This document shows positions 32,096 through 40,199 of a stretch of 64,000 nucleotides of DNA, piece after piece. Each line of letters starts with the position of its first letter. Position 1 is the first letter of the stretch. Both the position numbers and the translations under genes were made by a program. Source of the DNA: AC-32 sp963704005 (GTDB lineage: Bacteria; Actinomycetota; Thermoleophilia; Gaiellales; Gaiellaceae). Location: positions 248,001 to 312,000 of the forward strand of contig CAVPGJ010000001.1 in NCBI GenBank assembly GCA_963704005.1, given 5' to 3'. The notes under the pieces are model-generated. The model had not been told where the DNA came from. It saw only the letters and a program-made list of their open reading frames with translations, and searched no databases.

Positions 32096-33925
32096 GTGTG
32101 CGGAATCATCGGCTACGTCGGGCGCAGGCCCTGTAAGGATCTTCTCCTCCAAGGCCTGGAGCGCCTGGAGTACCGGGGCTACGACTCCGCCGGGCTCGCC
32201 CTCCGCGAGGACGAGCGCCTCGACTACATGCGCGCCGTCGGCAACCTCCAGGTCCTGAAGCAGGCCGCCGGCCCGAACGGCTCGCAGGCGACGACCGGGC
32301 TCGGCCACACGCGCTGGGCGACCCACGGCGCCGTCACCATGCAGAACGCACACCCGCTCAGCGGCTGCGACGAAGGCAAGCTGGCGATCGTCCTGAACGG
32401 AATCGTCGAGAACTTCCGCGAGCTGAAAGAGTCGCTCGAGGCCGAGGGCCATACGTTCAAGACCGAGACCGACGCCGAGGTGGTCGTGCACCTGATCGAG
32501 CGCCACTACGACGGCGATCTGGCCGAGGCCGTCCGCGCCGCCTACCGGGAGCTCGAGGGCCACTTCGCCTTCGTCGCCGTCCACCACGAACATCCGGGCG
32601 AGCTGGTCGGCGCGCGGCTGCAGTGCCCGCTGCTCGTCGGCGTCGGCCAGGGCGAGATGTTCCTCGCCTCGATGGCCGCCGCGTTCATCTCCGAGACGCG
32701 CAGGATCCAGCTGATCGAGGACGGCGAGGTCGTCTCGATCACCGAGGCCGGCGCGCGCTTCCTCGACGTCGAGAACGGCGAGGTCGAGCGCGAGACGGTC
32801 GAGGTCGACTGGGACCTCGAGGCGGCCGAGAAGAGCGGCTTCGAGACGTTCATGCTCAAGGAGATCTACGACCAGCCCGAGGCCGTCGCCGAGACGCTCG
32901 GCGACCGCGTGCGGCACGGGAAGCTCGTCCTCGAGAGCCTGGGCATGACCGAGACCGAGCTGTGCAACCTGCGCCGGATCGTCATCGTGGCCGCGGGCAC
33001 CTCGTACCACGCAGGCGTCGTCGGCCGCTACATGATCGAGGAGTGGGCGCGCCTGCCCGTCGAGCCAGACATCGCCAGCGAATGGATCTACCGCAACCCG
33101 GTGCTCTCGAAGGACACGCTCGTGATCGGGATCTCGCAGTCCGGCGAGTCGCGCGACACGATCAACGCGATCAAGCTCGCGGGCGAGCTCGGCGCGCGCA
33201 CGCTCGCGATCACGAACCTGATGGGCTCGCAGATAACGCGCGAGGCCGGGGCCGTGCTCTACACCCGCTGCGGCCTCGAGGTCGGCGTCGCCGCCTCGAA
33301 GACCTTCACCGCCCAGGTCGCCCTGCTGGCGCTGATCGGGCTGAAGCTGGCGCAGGTGCGCAAGACGCTGGAGCCGAACGAGATCGAGTTCATCCTCGAC
33401 CGCCTCTACGAGCTCCCCGACAAGATCCTCCAGTTCCTGGACGGCGACCACCCGATCGACGAGATCGCCCAGCGCTTCTACGACAAGCCGTTCTTCCTCT
33501 ACCTCGGCCGCCACATCGGCCTGCCGGTCGCGCTCGAGGGCGCGCTGAAGCTGAAGGAGATCTCGTACATCCCGACCGACGCCTACTCGGCCGGTGAGAT
33601 GAAGCACGGCCCGATCGCGCTGCTCGAGGAGGGCACACCGGTCGTCTGCGTCGCGACCGACCAGAAGGTGATCTACGACAAGGTCGTCTCGAACATCCAG
33701 GAGACGAGGGCGCGCGGCGCGCACGTGATCGCGATCGCGACCGACGGGAACGAGGACATCCAGCACCACGCCGACGACGTGATCTACGTGCCGAGGACGC
33801 CGGCCTTCCTGCAGTCGGTGCTCGCGGTCGTGCCCCTCCAGCTGCTCGCGTACCGGATCGCCCGCCTGCGGGGCCTGAACGTCGACCAGCCGCGCAACCT
33901 GGCGAAGACCGTCACCGTCGAGTAG
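32096..33925 (+). CDS. glmS: Glutamine-fructose-6-phosphate aminotransferase (isomerising)
   Basis: A 609-residue enzyme making glucosamine-6-phosphate. It starts GTG-TGC, so the processed N-terminal Cys (CGIIGYVG) is the amidotransferase nucleophile. GLGHTRWATHG and the acidic-loop region follow. Two SIS sugar-isomerase domains carry GTSYHAG, GISQSGESRDTINAI and KLKEISYI, ending PRNLAKTVTVE. SD GGGAGG lies 9 nt before the start. It works with glmM upstream in UDP-GlcNAc synthesis. Confidence 0.96.
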   Translation: MCGIIGYVGRRPCKDLLLQGLERLEYRGYDSAGLALREDERLDYMRAVGNLQVLKQAAGPNGSQATTGLGHTRWATHGAVTMQNAHPLSGCDEGKLAIVLNGIVENFRELKESLEAEGHTFKTETDAEVVVHLIERHYDGDLAEAVRAAYRELEGHFAFVAVHHEHPGELVGARLQCPLLVGVGQGEMFLASMAAAFISETRRIQLIEDGEVVSITEAGARFLDVENGEVERETVEVDWDLEAAEKSGFETFMLKEIYDQPEAVAETLGDRVRHGKLVLESLGMTETELCNLRRIVIVAAGTSYHAGVVGRYMIEEWARLPVEPDIASEWIYRNPVLSKDTLVIGISQSGESRDTINAIKLAGELGARTLAITNLMGSQITREAGAVLYTRCGLEVGVAASKTFTAQVALLALIGLKLAQVRKTLEPNEIEFILDRLYELPDKILQFLDGDHPIDEIAQRFYDKPFFLYLGRHIGLPVALEGALKLKEISYIPTDAYSAGEMKHGPIALLEEGTPVVCVATDQKVIYDKVVSNIQETRARGAHVIAIATDGNEDIQHHADDVIYVPRTPAFLQSVLAVVPLQLLAYRIARLRGLNVDQPRNLAKTVTVE

Positions 33926-33932
33926 CCGCGAC

Positions 33933-33938
33933 TACGCT
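33933..33938 (+). promoter_or_regulatory. -10 element TACGCT
   Basis: TACGCT with 6 nt to the GTG at 33945 of the permease gene. Confidence 0.45.
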
Positions 33939-33944
33939 CGGCGG

Positions 33945-35084
33945 GTGGACGTGCTCGGCCAGATCGGGCAGGGGCTCTGGAACGCCTTCCAGATGGCGTG
34001 GGCGGTCTGGTGGGCGCTCGTGCTCGGCTTCCTGCTCTCGGGGATCGTGCAGGCCTGGGCGCCGCGGCACGGGATGGAGCGCGCGCTGGGAGGGCGCGGG
34101 CTGCGGTCGGCCGCGCTCGCGACGGGCTTCGGCGCCGCGTCGTCCTCCTGCAGCTACGCAGCGGTCGCGATCGCCAAGTCGGCCTTCCAGAAGGGCGCGA
34201 GCCTGCCGGCGGCGATGGCCTTCCAGTTCGCCTCGACGAACCTCGTCTTCGAGATCGGGATCGTGATCTGGGTGTTCATCGGCTGGCAGTTCACGCTGGC
34301 CGAGTTCGTGGGCGGGCTGATCCTGATCTGCCTGATGTGGCTCGTCCTGCGGCTGCTCGTCTCGCGGCGCACGGAGGAGCGCGCCCGCGAGCACGCGCTC
34401 GCCGCGGACGCAGGCCACGTGCACCACAGCGCCGGTGGCTCGCCCTGGCGCTCGCTCGACGCCTGGCGGGACGTCGCCCGCAACTTCAGGCACGACTGGA
34501 AGATGCTCTGGAAGGAGATCGTGGCCGGCTTCCTGATCGCCGGCTTCGTCTCGCTGTTGCCGCTGCACGTCTTCAACTCGCTCTTCCTGACGCACACGGG
34601 CGGGGCGGGGCAGCTGTTCGAGAACGTGCTCATCGGGCCGGTCGTCGCCGTGCTCTCGTTCGTCTGCTCGGTCGGGAACATTCCGCTGGCGGCGGTGCTC
34701 TGGGCGGGCGGGATCTCCTTCGCCGGCGTGATCGCGTTCATCTACGCCGACCTGATCATCCTGCCGCTGATCGTGATCTACGCGCGCTACTACGGGCGCC
34801 GCTTGGCCGCGCTGCTGGTCGCGGTGATGTTCGGCTCGATGGTGCTCGCGGCGCTGGCCGTCGACGGAATCTTCAGCTGGGCCGGTCTGATCCCGGAGCA
34901 CCGGCCCTCGATCGACTCGATCGCCGACCGCGGGATTTCCTGGAACTACACGACGGCGCTGAACATCGTGTTCACGGCAGTCGCGCTTGCCCTCGTCGTG
35001 CTCAGCAGGCGGCCTGGGCCAGGCCCAGGCCCGGCGCACGCCCACGTCCACGGCTCAGGGCAGGCCGCCGAGGCGACCAAGTAA
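33945..35084 (+). CDS. UPF0718/DUF318-type permease
   Basis: A 379-residue membrane protein with about 8-9 transmembrane segments arranged as two related halves. The half-signatures are ASSSCSYAAVAIAKS with SLPAAMAFQFASTNL, and SFVCSVGNIPLAAVLWAGGIS. The two Cys-containing loops are typical of this YraQ-like family, proposed to move metals or thiol compounds; the substrate is unknown. The His-rich end HAHVHGSG may bind metal. The TAA stop codon is supplied by copy 3 of the GTAACA palindrome. Confidence 0.8.
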   Translation: MDVLGQIGQGLWNAFQMAWAVWWALVLGFLLSGIVQAWAPRHGMERALGGRGLRSAALATGFGAASSSCSYAAVAIAKSAFQKGASLPAAMAFQFASTNLVFEIGIVIWVFIGWQFTLAEFVGGLILICLMWLVLRLLVSRRTEERAREHALAADAGHVHHSAGGSPWRSLDAWRDVARNFRHDWKMLWKEIVAGFLIAGFVSLLPLHVFNSLFLTHTGGAGQLFENVLIGPVVAVLSFVCSVGNIPLAAVLWAGGISFAGVIAFIYADLIILPLIVIYARYYGRRLAALLVAVMFGSMVLAALAVDGIFSWAGLIPEHRPSIDSIADRGISWNYTTALNIVFTAVALALVVLSRRPGPGPGPAHAHVHGSGQAAEATK

Positions 35085-35095
35085 CAGTCTGTTGC
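35081..35095 (+). repeat. GTAACA-N3-TGTTRC interspersed palindrome, copy 3
   Basis: GTAACAGTCTGTTGC preceded by CAA and followed by AAGG. It provides the stop codon (TAA, 35082-35084) of the permease gene and lies in the gap before the convergent mreB-like gene. Confidence 0.65.
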
Positions 35096-35109
35096 AAGGG
35101 TCCGCCCCG

Positions 35110-36153
35110 CTAGCGACGCGCGCGGCGCTGGGCCTTCGCGGCCCGCTCGAGCGTCTCCAGCTCGTCGAGGCTGCGGCCCGCGCCCTCGACGACGCAGGTC
35201 AGAGGCGACTCGACCAGCTGCACCGGCAGCCCGACCTCGTGGCGCAGCCGCTCGCCGAGCCCGCGCAGGAGCGAGCCGCCACCGGCGAGGACGATCCCGC
35301 GCTCGCCTAGGTCGGCCGCGAGCTCGGGCGGCGTCCGCTCGAGCGTGTCCTTGACGGCGCTGACGATCCGCGCGACCGGCTGCTCCAGGGCCCGGCGTAC
35401 GTCGTCTGCGCCCACGCTCACGCGGCGCAGCAGGCCGGTGACGAGATCGCGCCCGGCGACCTGCGTGTCGGCCGGCTCCTCCTCGACCGGCCACGCAGAG
35501 CCGACGGCGATCTTGGCCGCCTCGGCGGTCTCCTGCCCGATCAGCAGCTTGTGGGCGTTCTTGACGGAGTCGACGATCGCGTCGTCCATCTCGTAGCCGC
35601 CGACGCGGATCGACTCCCAGACGACCATCCCCCCGAGCGCGATGACCGCGACCTCGGTCGTGCCGCCGCCGATGTCGATCACCATGCTCGCCACCGCGTC
35701 CCCGACCGGCAGGTTCGCTCCGATCGCCGCGGCCATCGGCTCTTCGATCAGGTAGACGGAGCGTGCGCCGGCCGAGCGCGTAGCCTCGTCGACCGCCCGC
35801 CGCTCGACATCGGTGATCCCGCTCGGCACGCAGAGCACCACCCGCGCGAACGAGAAGCGGCCCCCGCCGGCCCTGCGGATGAAGTGGCGCAGCATCTGCT
35901 CGGTGATCTCGAAGTCGGCGATCACGCCGTGCCGCAGCGGCCGGATCGCGCGGATCGTCGCCGGCGTCCGGCCGATCATCCTCCGCGCCTCCGAGCCGAC
36001 GGCCTGCACCTCGCCCGTCTCCTCGGAGAAGGCGACCACCGACGGCTCGAAGAGCACGATCCCCTGTCCGCGGATGAACACCAGCGTGTTGGCCGTGCCG
36101 AGGTCGACCGCAAGGTCGCGGCCGCCGCCGAAGGACCCGCGAAGTAGCCGCAT
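35110..36153 (-). CDS. mreB: Rod shape-determining protein MreB
   Basis: A 347-residue actin-fold protein. Phosphate 1 loop DLAVDLGTANTLVFIRGQG, connect/phosphate 2 VIDIGGGTTEVAVIAL, EEPMAAAIGANLPV and the adenosine loop GIVLAGGGSLLRGL are all in order. It polymerises under the membrane and guides wall growth. mreC/mreD are not adjacent here. A strong hairpin (36171-36200) separates it from the upstream gene. Confidence 0.93.
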   Translation of the reverse strand: MRLLRGSFGGGRDLAVDLGTANTLVFIRGQGIVLFEPSVVAFSEETGEVQAVGSEARRMIGRTPATIRAIRPLRHGVIADFEITEQMLRHFIRRAGGGRFSFARVVLCVPSGITDVERRAVDEATRSAGARSVYLIEEPMAAAIGANLPVGDAVASMVIDIGGGTTEVAVIALGGMVVWESIRVGGYEMDDAIVDSVKNAHKLLIGQETAEAAKIAVGSAWPVEEEPADTQVAGRDLVTGLLRRVSVGADDVRRALEQPVARIVSAVKDTLERTPPELAADLGERGIVLAGGGSLLRGLGERLRHEVGLPVQLVESPLTCVVEGAGRSLDELETLERAAKAQRRARR

Positions 36154-36170
36154 GTCCGGACCCTAGCTAT

Positions 36171-36200
36171 GCGAGAGGCCGCCAAACGGCGGCCTCTCGC
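36171..36200 (-). terminator. 13-bp stem hairpin upstream of mreB
   Basis: GCGAGAGGCCGCC pairs perfectly with GGCGGCCTCTCGC around a 4-nt loop (AAAC). It should end transcription of the duplicated-domain protein gene before mreB. On the minus strand it is not followed by a long T-run. Confidence 0.65.
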
Positions 36201-36222
36201 GGGGCGGGGGAGGGCGCCCTAC

Positions 36223-36948
36223 CTACATGCCGGGCTCGTGGTCGCCGACGTGGTTCGCCGGCACCTGCTCGACCTGGCCGAGCGAGGCGGCGGCCCGTGC
36301 GCGGATCCGCACCGAGATCCGGTCGCCGACGACGAGCTGGCTGGGCGAGATCAGCGTCGGGACGCCGCCCTGCCAGAGCACGAAGATGGTGTGCGAGTCG
36401 TAGCTGAAGGTCTGGTCGAGCGGCTGCCCCAGCATCCTCTGCAGCGCTCGCTGGTTCCCGTTCACGATGTGCAGCGTCAGCTGGCCGCCCGAGGCGGGCC
36501 CGTCGAGCTTGCCGACGAACAGCCAGAGCGGTTTGTGCGCGAAGCTCGGGTTCGGCCCGCGGTCGGCCACGCGTCCTGCTGCAGTCGCCTCGATCTGCGC
36601 CAGCGACGACCTTCGCGGCGACCGGACGCGGACGCTGACGCGGTCGCCGGCCACGAGGTTCGACTCCGGCACGACCGTGGGCACGCCGTTCGTCCAGCGG
36701 ATGTACTGCGTGTTCTGCCCGACCGCGAACTGCTGGCTCTTGCCCTGGCCGACGAGCTTCTTGAGCGCGATGCGGTTGCCGCCGGAGATGTCGACGTAGA
36801 GCGTCGGCGAGCTGCCGGCGTCGGCCATGAGGTGGCCGTTGAAGATGAAGAGCGCGCCGCCGCCGTTCCCAGCGGCGAAGGTGCTCGAGGCGCCCGCTGC
36901 GAGGACGGCGAGAGCAACGAGCGCGAGGGGGAGAAGTTGCCGTCTCAT
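36223..36948 (-). CDS. Secreted protein made of two duplicated domains
   Basis: A 241-residue protein with signal peptide (1-25) and two ~95-residue tandem domains. Copy 1 contains NRIALKKLVGQG, YIRWTNGVPTVV and LVAGDRVSVRVR; copy 2 contains QRALQRMLGQP, FVLWQGGVPTLI and LVVGDRISVRIR. This is an internal duplication of a small beta-rich fold of DUF5666-like appearance. AGGAGG SD 7 nt before the ATG at 36948. Function unknown. Confidence 0.7.
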   Translation of the reverse strand: MRRQLLPLALVALAVLAAGASSTFAAGNGGGALFIFNGHLMADAGSSPTLYVDISGGNRIALKKLVGQGKSQQFAVGQNTQYIRWTNGVPTVVPESNLVAGDRVSVRVRSPRRSSLAQIEATAAGRVADRGPNPSFAHKPLWLFVGKLDGPASGGQLTLHIVNGNQRALQRMLGQPLDQTFSYDSHTIFVLWQGGVPTLISPSQLVVGDRISVRIRARAAASLGQVEQVPANHVGDHEPGM

Positions 36949-37020
36949 CGTGATCCTCCTGATCGATGGTGATTCCGCGCTCATGGTCGCTTCGAGGTGT
37001 CAGGGGCCGATGTGCGGGCT

Positions 37021-37046
37021 GTAAGGCCTCGGTAAGCGGACGTAAG
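37021..37046 (+). promoter_or_regulatory. Three phased GTAAG repeats
   Basis: GTAAG at 37021, 37032 and 37042, i.e. 11 and 10 bp apart on the same helix face, in the gap between the divergent genes at 36948 and 37068. This is the kind of array bound by winged-helix response regulators. Regulator unknown. Confidence 0.4.
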
Positions 37047-37067
37047 AAGTTGTGGGAAGATCCCGGC

Positions 37068-37977
37068 GTGGCCGTCGCCGACCGCGTCCAGGAAGGCTTC
37101 GTCCCGTTCCGCGGCGGCCGCACCTGGTACCGGTCGGTCGCGGCCGGGAGCGAGGACCCGGCGCGCCTGCCGCTCCTCTGCCTGCACGGCGGCCCGGGCG
37201 CGAACTGGCTGCACATGAAGCCCTACGAGGCGCTCGCGGACGAGCGGCGCGTCGTCTTCTACGACCAGCTCGGGTCGGGGAGCTCGGCGCTGGAGGAGCC
37301 GCACGACCCGTCGCTCTGGACGCCGGAGCTCTATGTCGAGGAGGTCGGCGTCGTGCGCGAGGCGCTCGGCCTCGAGCGCGTCCACGTCCTCGGCCACTCC
37401 TGGGGCGGGATGCTCGGGATGCAGTACGCACTCGGGTCAGCCCGACGGGCTCGTCTCGCTGATCGTCGAGAGCTCGCCGCCGAGCGTGCCGGAGTGGATG
37501 CCGGAGGTCGCGCGCCTGCGCTCGGAGCTGCCGCCGGAGGTCGACGCGACCCTGCGCCGGCACGAGGAGGCCGGCACGACCGACTCGCCCGAGTACGAGG
37601 AGGCGACGATGGTCTTCTACAAGCGCCACCTCTGCCGCGTCGACCCGTGGCCCGACTGGCTGGTCGAGTGCTTCGAGCTCCTCGAGGCGAATCCGGAGGT
37701 CTACCACTCGATGAACGGCCCCAGCGAGTTCCACGTGATCGGCACGATCAGGGACTGGGACATCACGCCGCGGCTCGGCCGGATCCAGGCGCCGACGCTC
37801 GTCTTCTCGGGCCGCTACGACGAGGTGACGCCGGCCTGCACCGAGGCGGCGCACCGCGCGATCCCCGGCTCCGAGTACGTCGTGCTCGAGGAGAGCTCGC
37901 ACATGGCGCAGGCCGAGCAGCCGGACGAGACGCTCGCGCTCGTCCGAGACTTCATCGCGCGAGCCGAGTCGGACTAG
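37068..37977 (+). CDS. Prolyl aminopeptidase-like alpha/beta hydrolase, one extra base
   Basis: Conceptual 302-residue S33 peptidase. LCLHGGPGANWLHMKP (HGGPG oxyanion motif), VVFYDQLGSGSS, nucleophile GHSWGGMLG (Ser about residue 110), FSGRYDEVTP (Asp) and EESSHMAQAEQP (His) complete the triad. The frame is broken by an extra T at 37437, right after a GGG codon; removing it restores YALGQPDGLVSLIVESSPP. It probably releases N-terminal proline or acts on a related ester. GTG start. Confidence 0.85.
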
Positions 37978-38019
37978 CCCGCGGGACCTCTCTCGCGGCC
38001 ACCGTCGTAGTGAGCGCAG

Positions 38020-38499
38020 ATGCGCAAATTCGCCGTGACCGGGTTGCTCGTCGCTCTCCTCTTCGTGCCCGCCGCCGCGGCGAGAGCTCCGACCCGGATC
38101 GACGTAGGCCACGGGATCAGCGCTGTGCTGCCGGCCGGCTGGCGGCTAGTCCACCGGCAGGTCACCGAGTGCAGCGACCCTGCGCAGCGGGTCGTCGCGA
38201 CCGATGCGGGCGGGACGTTGCGGCCGGGGGCGCACGCCCCTACGCGCGCGGCGGTCGTACTCGTCATGGAGACGAGCCTCGGCGGCCGCTTTCCGGCACG
38301 CCCTGCACGTTTTCACCTACCGCATCTCGCGTCGAATATCGGAGGTTGCTGTGAGATGCCCTACGGTCCGGGCGCCGAGCTGCTCTTCCGCGACCACGGC
38401 CGCGAGTTCTACGCCTTCGTCTACCTCGGCCGTCGCTCGAAAGACCGCTCCGCCGTGCTCGAGCTGCTGAACAGCCTGCGAATCTCGCCGAGCAGCTGA
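38020..38499 (+). CDS. Secreted protein of unknown function
   Basis: A 159-residue protein with signal peptide (1-22, MRKFAVTGLLVALLFVPAAA). The mature part has ISAVLPAGWRLVHRQVTECSDP, a CC pair in NIGGCCEMPYGPGAE, and DRSAVLELLNSLRISPSS at the end, resembling small PsbP/mog1-like exported domains. No motif is diagnostic. Confidence 0.6.
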   Translation: MRKFAVTGLLVALLFVPAAAARAPTRIDVGHGISAVLPAGWRLVHRQVTECSDPAQRVVATDAGGTLRPGAHAPTRAAVVLVMETSLGGRFPARPARFHLPHLASNIGGCCEMPYGPGAELLFRDHGREFYAFVYLGRRSKDRSAVLELLNSLRISPSS

Positions 38500-38502
38500 C
38501 TG

Positions 38503-38661
38503 CTACTCCGGGTCCTGTTGCTTCGCCCGGAGCTCGGCGTCCTCGCGCTTCTTCGCCTTCCAGAAGATCCAGCAGATCACGCCGAGGACGACGAACGAGG
38601 TCGCCATCATCCCGACGATGACCGCGTCCAGCGCCGCCGCTCCGTGGTCGAGCAACAGCAT
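38503..38661 (-). CDS. 52-residue single-pass membrane protein
   Basis: MLLLDHGAAALDAVIVGMMA and onward: one transmembrane helix at about residues 12-33, then the basic/acidic tail WKAKKREDAELRAKQQDPE. Its ATG overlaps the stop of arfB (TGATG), so it is co-translated with it. Function unknown. Confidence 0.55.
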   Translation of the reverse strand: MLLLDHGAAALDAVIVGMMATSFVVLGVICWIFWKAKKREDAELRAKQQDPE

Positions 38662-39069
38662 CAGTCGAGCTCCCGGCGCCGGCGCTTGAGCTCGCTGCGG
38701 CGTCGCTTCTGCTCGAGCCGGCGCTCGACCGCCGCCCGGCTCGGCTTCGTCGGCCGCCGCCGCCGTGGCACGAACAACGCCTCGCGCAGCGCCTCGACCA
38801 GGCGCTCGGTGGCGAGCTCGCGGTTGCGCCACTGGCTGCGCTCGTCCTGGGCGACCGCGCGGATGACTGGTCCCGCGCGCGCGAGGACCCTTCGCTTCTG
38901 CGCCTCCGTCAGCGACGGGGAGGCCTCGACGTCGAAGCTCGCCTCGACCCGCGTGTCGCTCTTCTGCGCGTGCTGGCCGCCCGGCCCGCTCGAGCGCGAG
39001 AAGCGCAGCTCGATCTCGCGAGCGCGGGATAGTGACCGAACGGGTTACCTGAATAGACTCGCGCTCCAT
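38661..39069 (-). CDS. arfB: ArfB-like peptidyl-tRNA hydrolase (ribosome rescue), one extra base
   Basis: Conceptual 135-residue release-factor-like protein. FSRSSGPGGQHAQKSDTRVE is the GGQ catalytic domain, and the C-terminus is a long basic helix (EQKRRRSELKRRRREL) that enters the empty mRNA channel of stalled ribosomes. The N-terminal SVTIPRS and the GGQ part lie in different frames; dropping one base at about 39018 joins them as SVTIPRSEIELRFSRSSG. An AGGAG SD precedes the ATG. The start codon overlaps head-to-head with that of the HAD gene (shared CATG). Confidence 0.82.
39054..39059 (+). promoter_or_regulatory. -10 element TAGACT before the HAD gene
   Basis: TAGACT with 8 nt to the ATG at 39068. 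Confidence 0.45.
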
Positions 39070-39843
39070 GGCCGCCATTCTCCTGGACGTGGACGGGGTG
39101 CTGCACGTGTCCGGCGCACCCGATCCTCGGCGGCGCCAAGGCGATCGCCAAGCTGCGCGAGGCCGGCCACCGGCTGCGGTTCGTCACCAACAACACCACC
39201 GCACTCGCGGCAGGCGCTGGCCGACGAGATCCGCTCGTTCGGGGTCGAGCTCGACAACGAGGAGCTGCAGACGACGCCGATCGCCGCCGCACACGCGCTG
39301 GCCGGCAAGCGCGTCCTTGCGCTGACGATGCCCGCGATCGTCGATGACCTCGAGGGCATCGAGCTGGTCGGCGAGGGCGCGGACGCCGTGCTGCTCGGCG
39401 GCGCCGACGAGGGCTTCGAGACCAACCGCGTCTTCAGCTACTACAACCTCGCGCGCGCCTTCGCCGAGCTGCAGGAGGGCGCCGAGCTCTACTGCCTGCA
39501 CAAGAACCGCTGGTGGCAGACCTCGCGCGGCGCCATGCTCGACGCGGGCGTGTACGTCGCGGGGCTCGAGTACGCGGCCGAGACAGAGGCGACGGTGCTC
39601 GGCAAGCCGAGCGCCGCCTACTTCGCCGCTGCGCTGGAGGTTCTCGACTACGACCCCGGGCAGACCTGGATGGTCGGCGACGACGTCGAGGCCGACATCG
39701 GCGGCGCCACTGCGTTCGGCCTGCGTAGCGTCCTCGTCCGCACCGGCAAGTACCGCGAGGAGGCGCTCGACGAGGCGACGGTCAAGCCCGACGGCGTGAT
39801 CGACTCGATCGCCGCCCTTCCCGCTTGGCTGGAGGAACACTGA
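39068..39843 (+). CDS. HAD-IIA (NagD/PGP-like) phosphatase, two extra bases
   Basis: Conceptual 257-residue HAD hydrolase. AAILLDVDGVLHVSG is motif I, FVTNNTT is motif II, and TWMVGDDVEADIGGA is motif IV; GKPSAAYF is the Lys motif. Extra G residues at 39122 (after CCC) and 39201 (after ACC) split it into three frames. Removing both gives GAPILGGAKAIAKLREAGH and NNTTHSRQALADEIRS. The substrate is unknown (p-nitrophenyl phosphate or sugar phosphate types). acpS begins in its stop codon. Confidence 0.85.
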
Positions 39844-40199
39844 GAGTCGGAGTGGACTTGATCGAGATCGAGCGGATCGCCCGCGCGCTCGAGCGCTACC
39901 CGGGCTTCCGCGAGCGCTGCTTCACCGAGAGGGAGCGCGCCTACTGCGACTCGAAGCCGAACCCGCCGCAGCACTACGCCGCGCGCTTCGCCGGCAAGGA
40001 GGCGGTCGGCAAGGCACTCGGCTCGGGCATGAACTTCAACTGGCGAGAGGTCGAGATCGCCGGCCGGCCGAAGCCGGGCGTGACGCTGAGCGGGAAGACG
40101 AAGGCGTGGGCCGAGCGCGTGGGCGCCGGGGAGATCGACCTCTCGATGACCCACTCGCGCGAGCTCGCCCAGGCGGTCGCTCTCGTCGCCGATGCTTGA
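39840..40199 (+). CDS. acpS: Holo-[acyl-carrier-protein] synthase, probable CTG start
   Basis: A 119-residue 4'-phosphopantetheinyl transferase that activates ACP. RVGVDLIEIERIARAL at the N-terminus and AARFAGKEAVGKALG are the two conserved motifs with the Mg2+-binding Asp and Glu. CTG at 39840 gives the standard N-terminus, overlaps the HAD stop as CTGA, and has GGAGG 4 nt before it. GTG at 39852 would cut off the first conserved residues. nnr starts before its stop. Confidence 0.88.
   Translation: MRVGVDLIEIERIARALERYPGFRERCFTERERAYCDSKPNPPQHYAARFAGKEAVGKALGSGMNFNWREVEIAGRPKPGVTLSGKTKAWAERVGAGEIDLSMTHSRELAQAVALVADA

Noticed and set aside
35010..35030. Palindrome GCCTGGGCC-A-GGCCCAGGC in the permease tail
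   Set aside because: It encodes a simple Gly/Pro-rich linker and can arise from repeated GGC/CCA codons; not listed as an element.
36171..36200. Hairpin as part of a mreB riboswitch
   Set aside because: It is a simple perfect stem between two same-strand genes and is better explained as a terminator.
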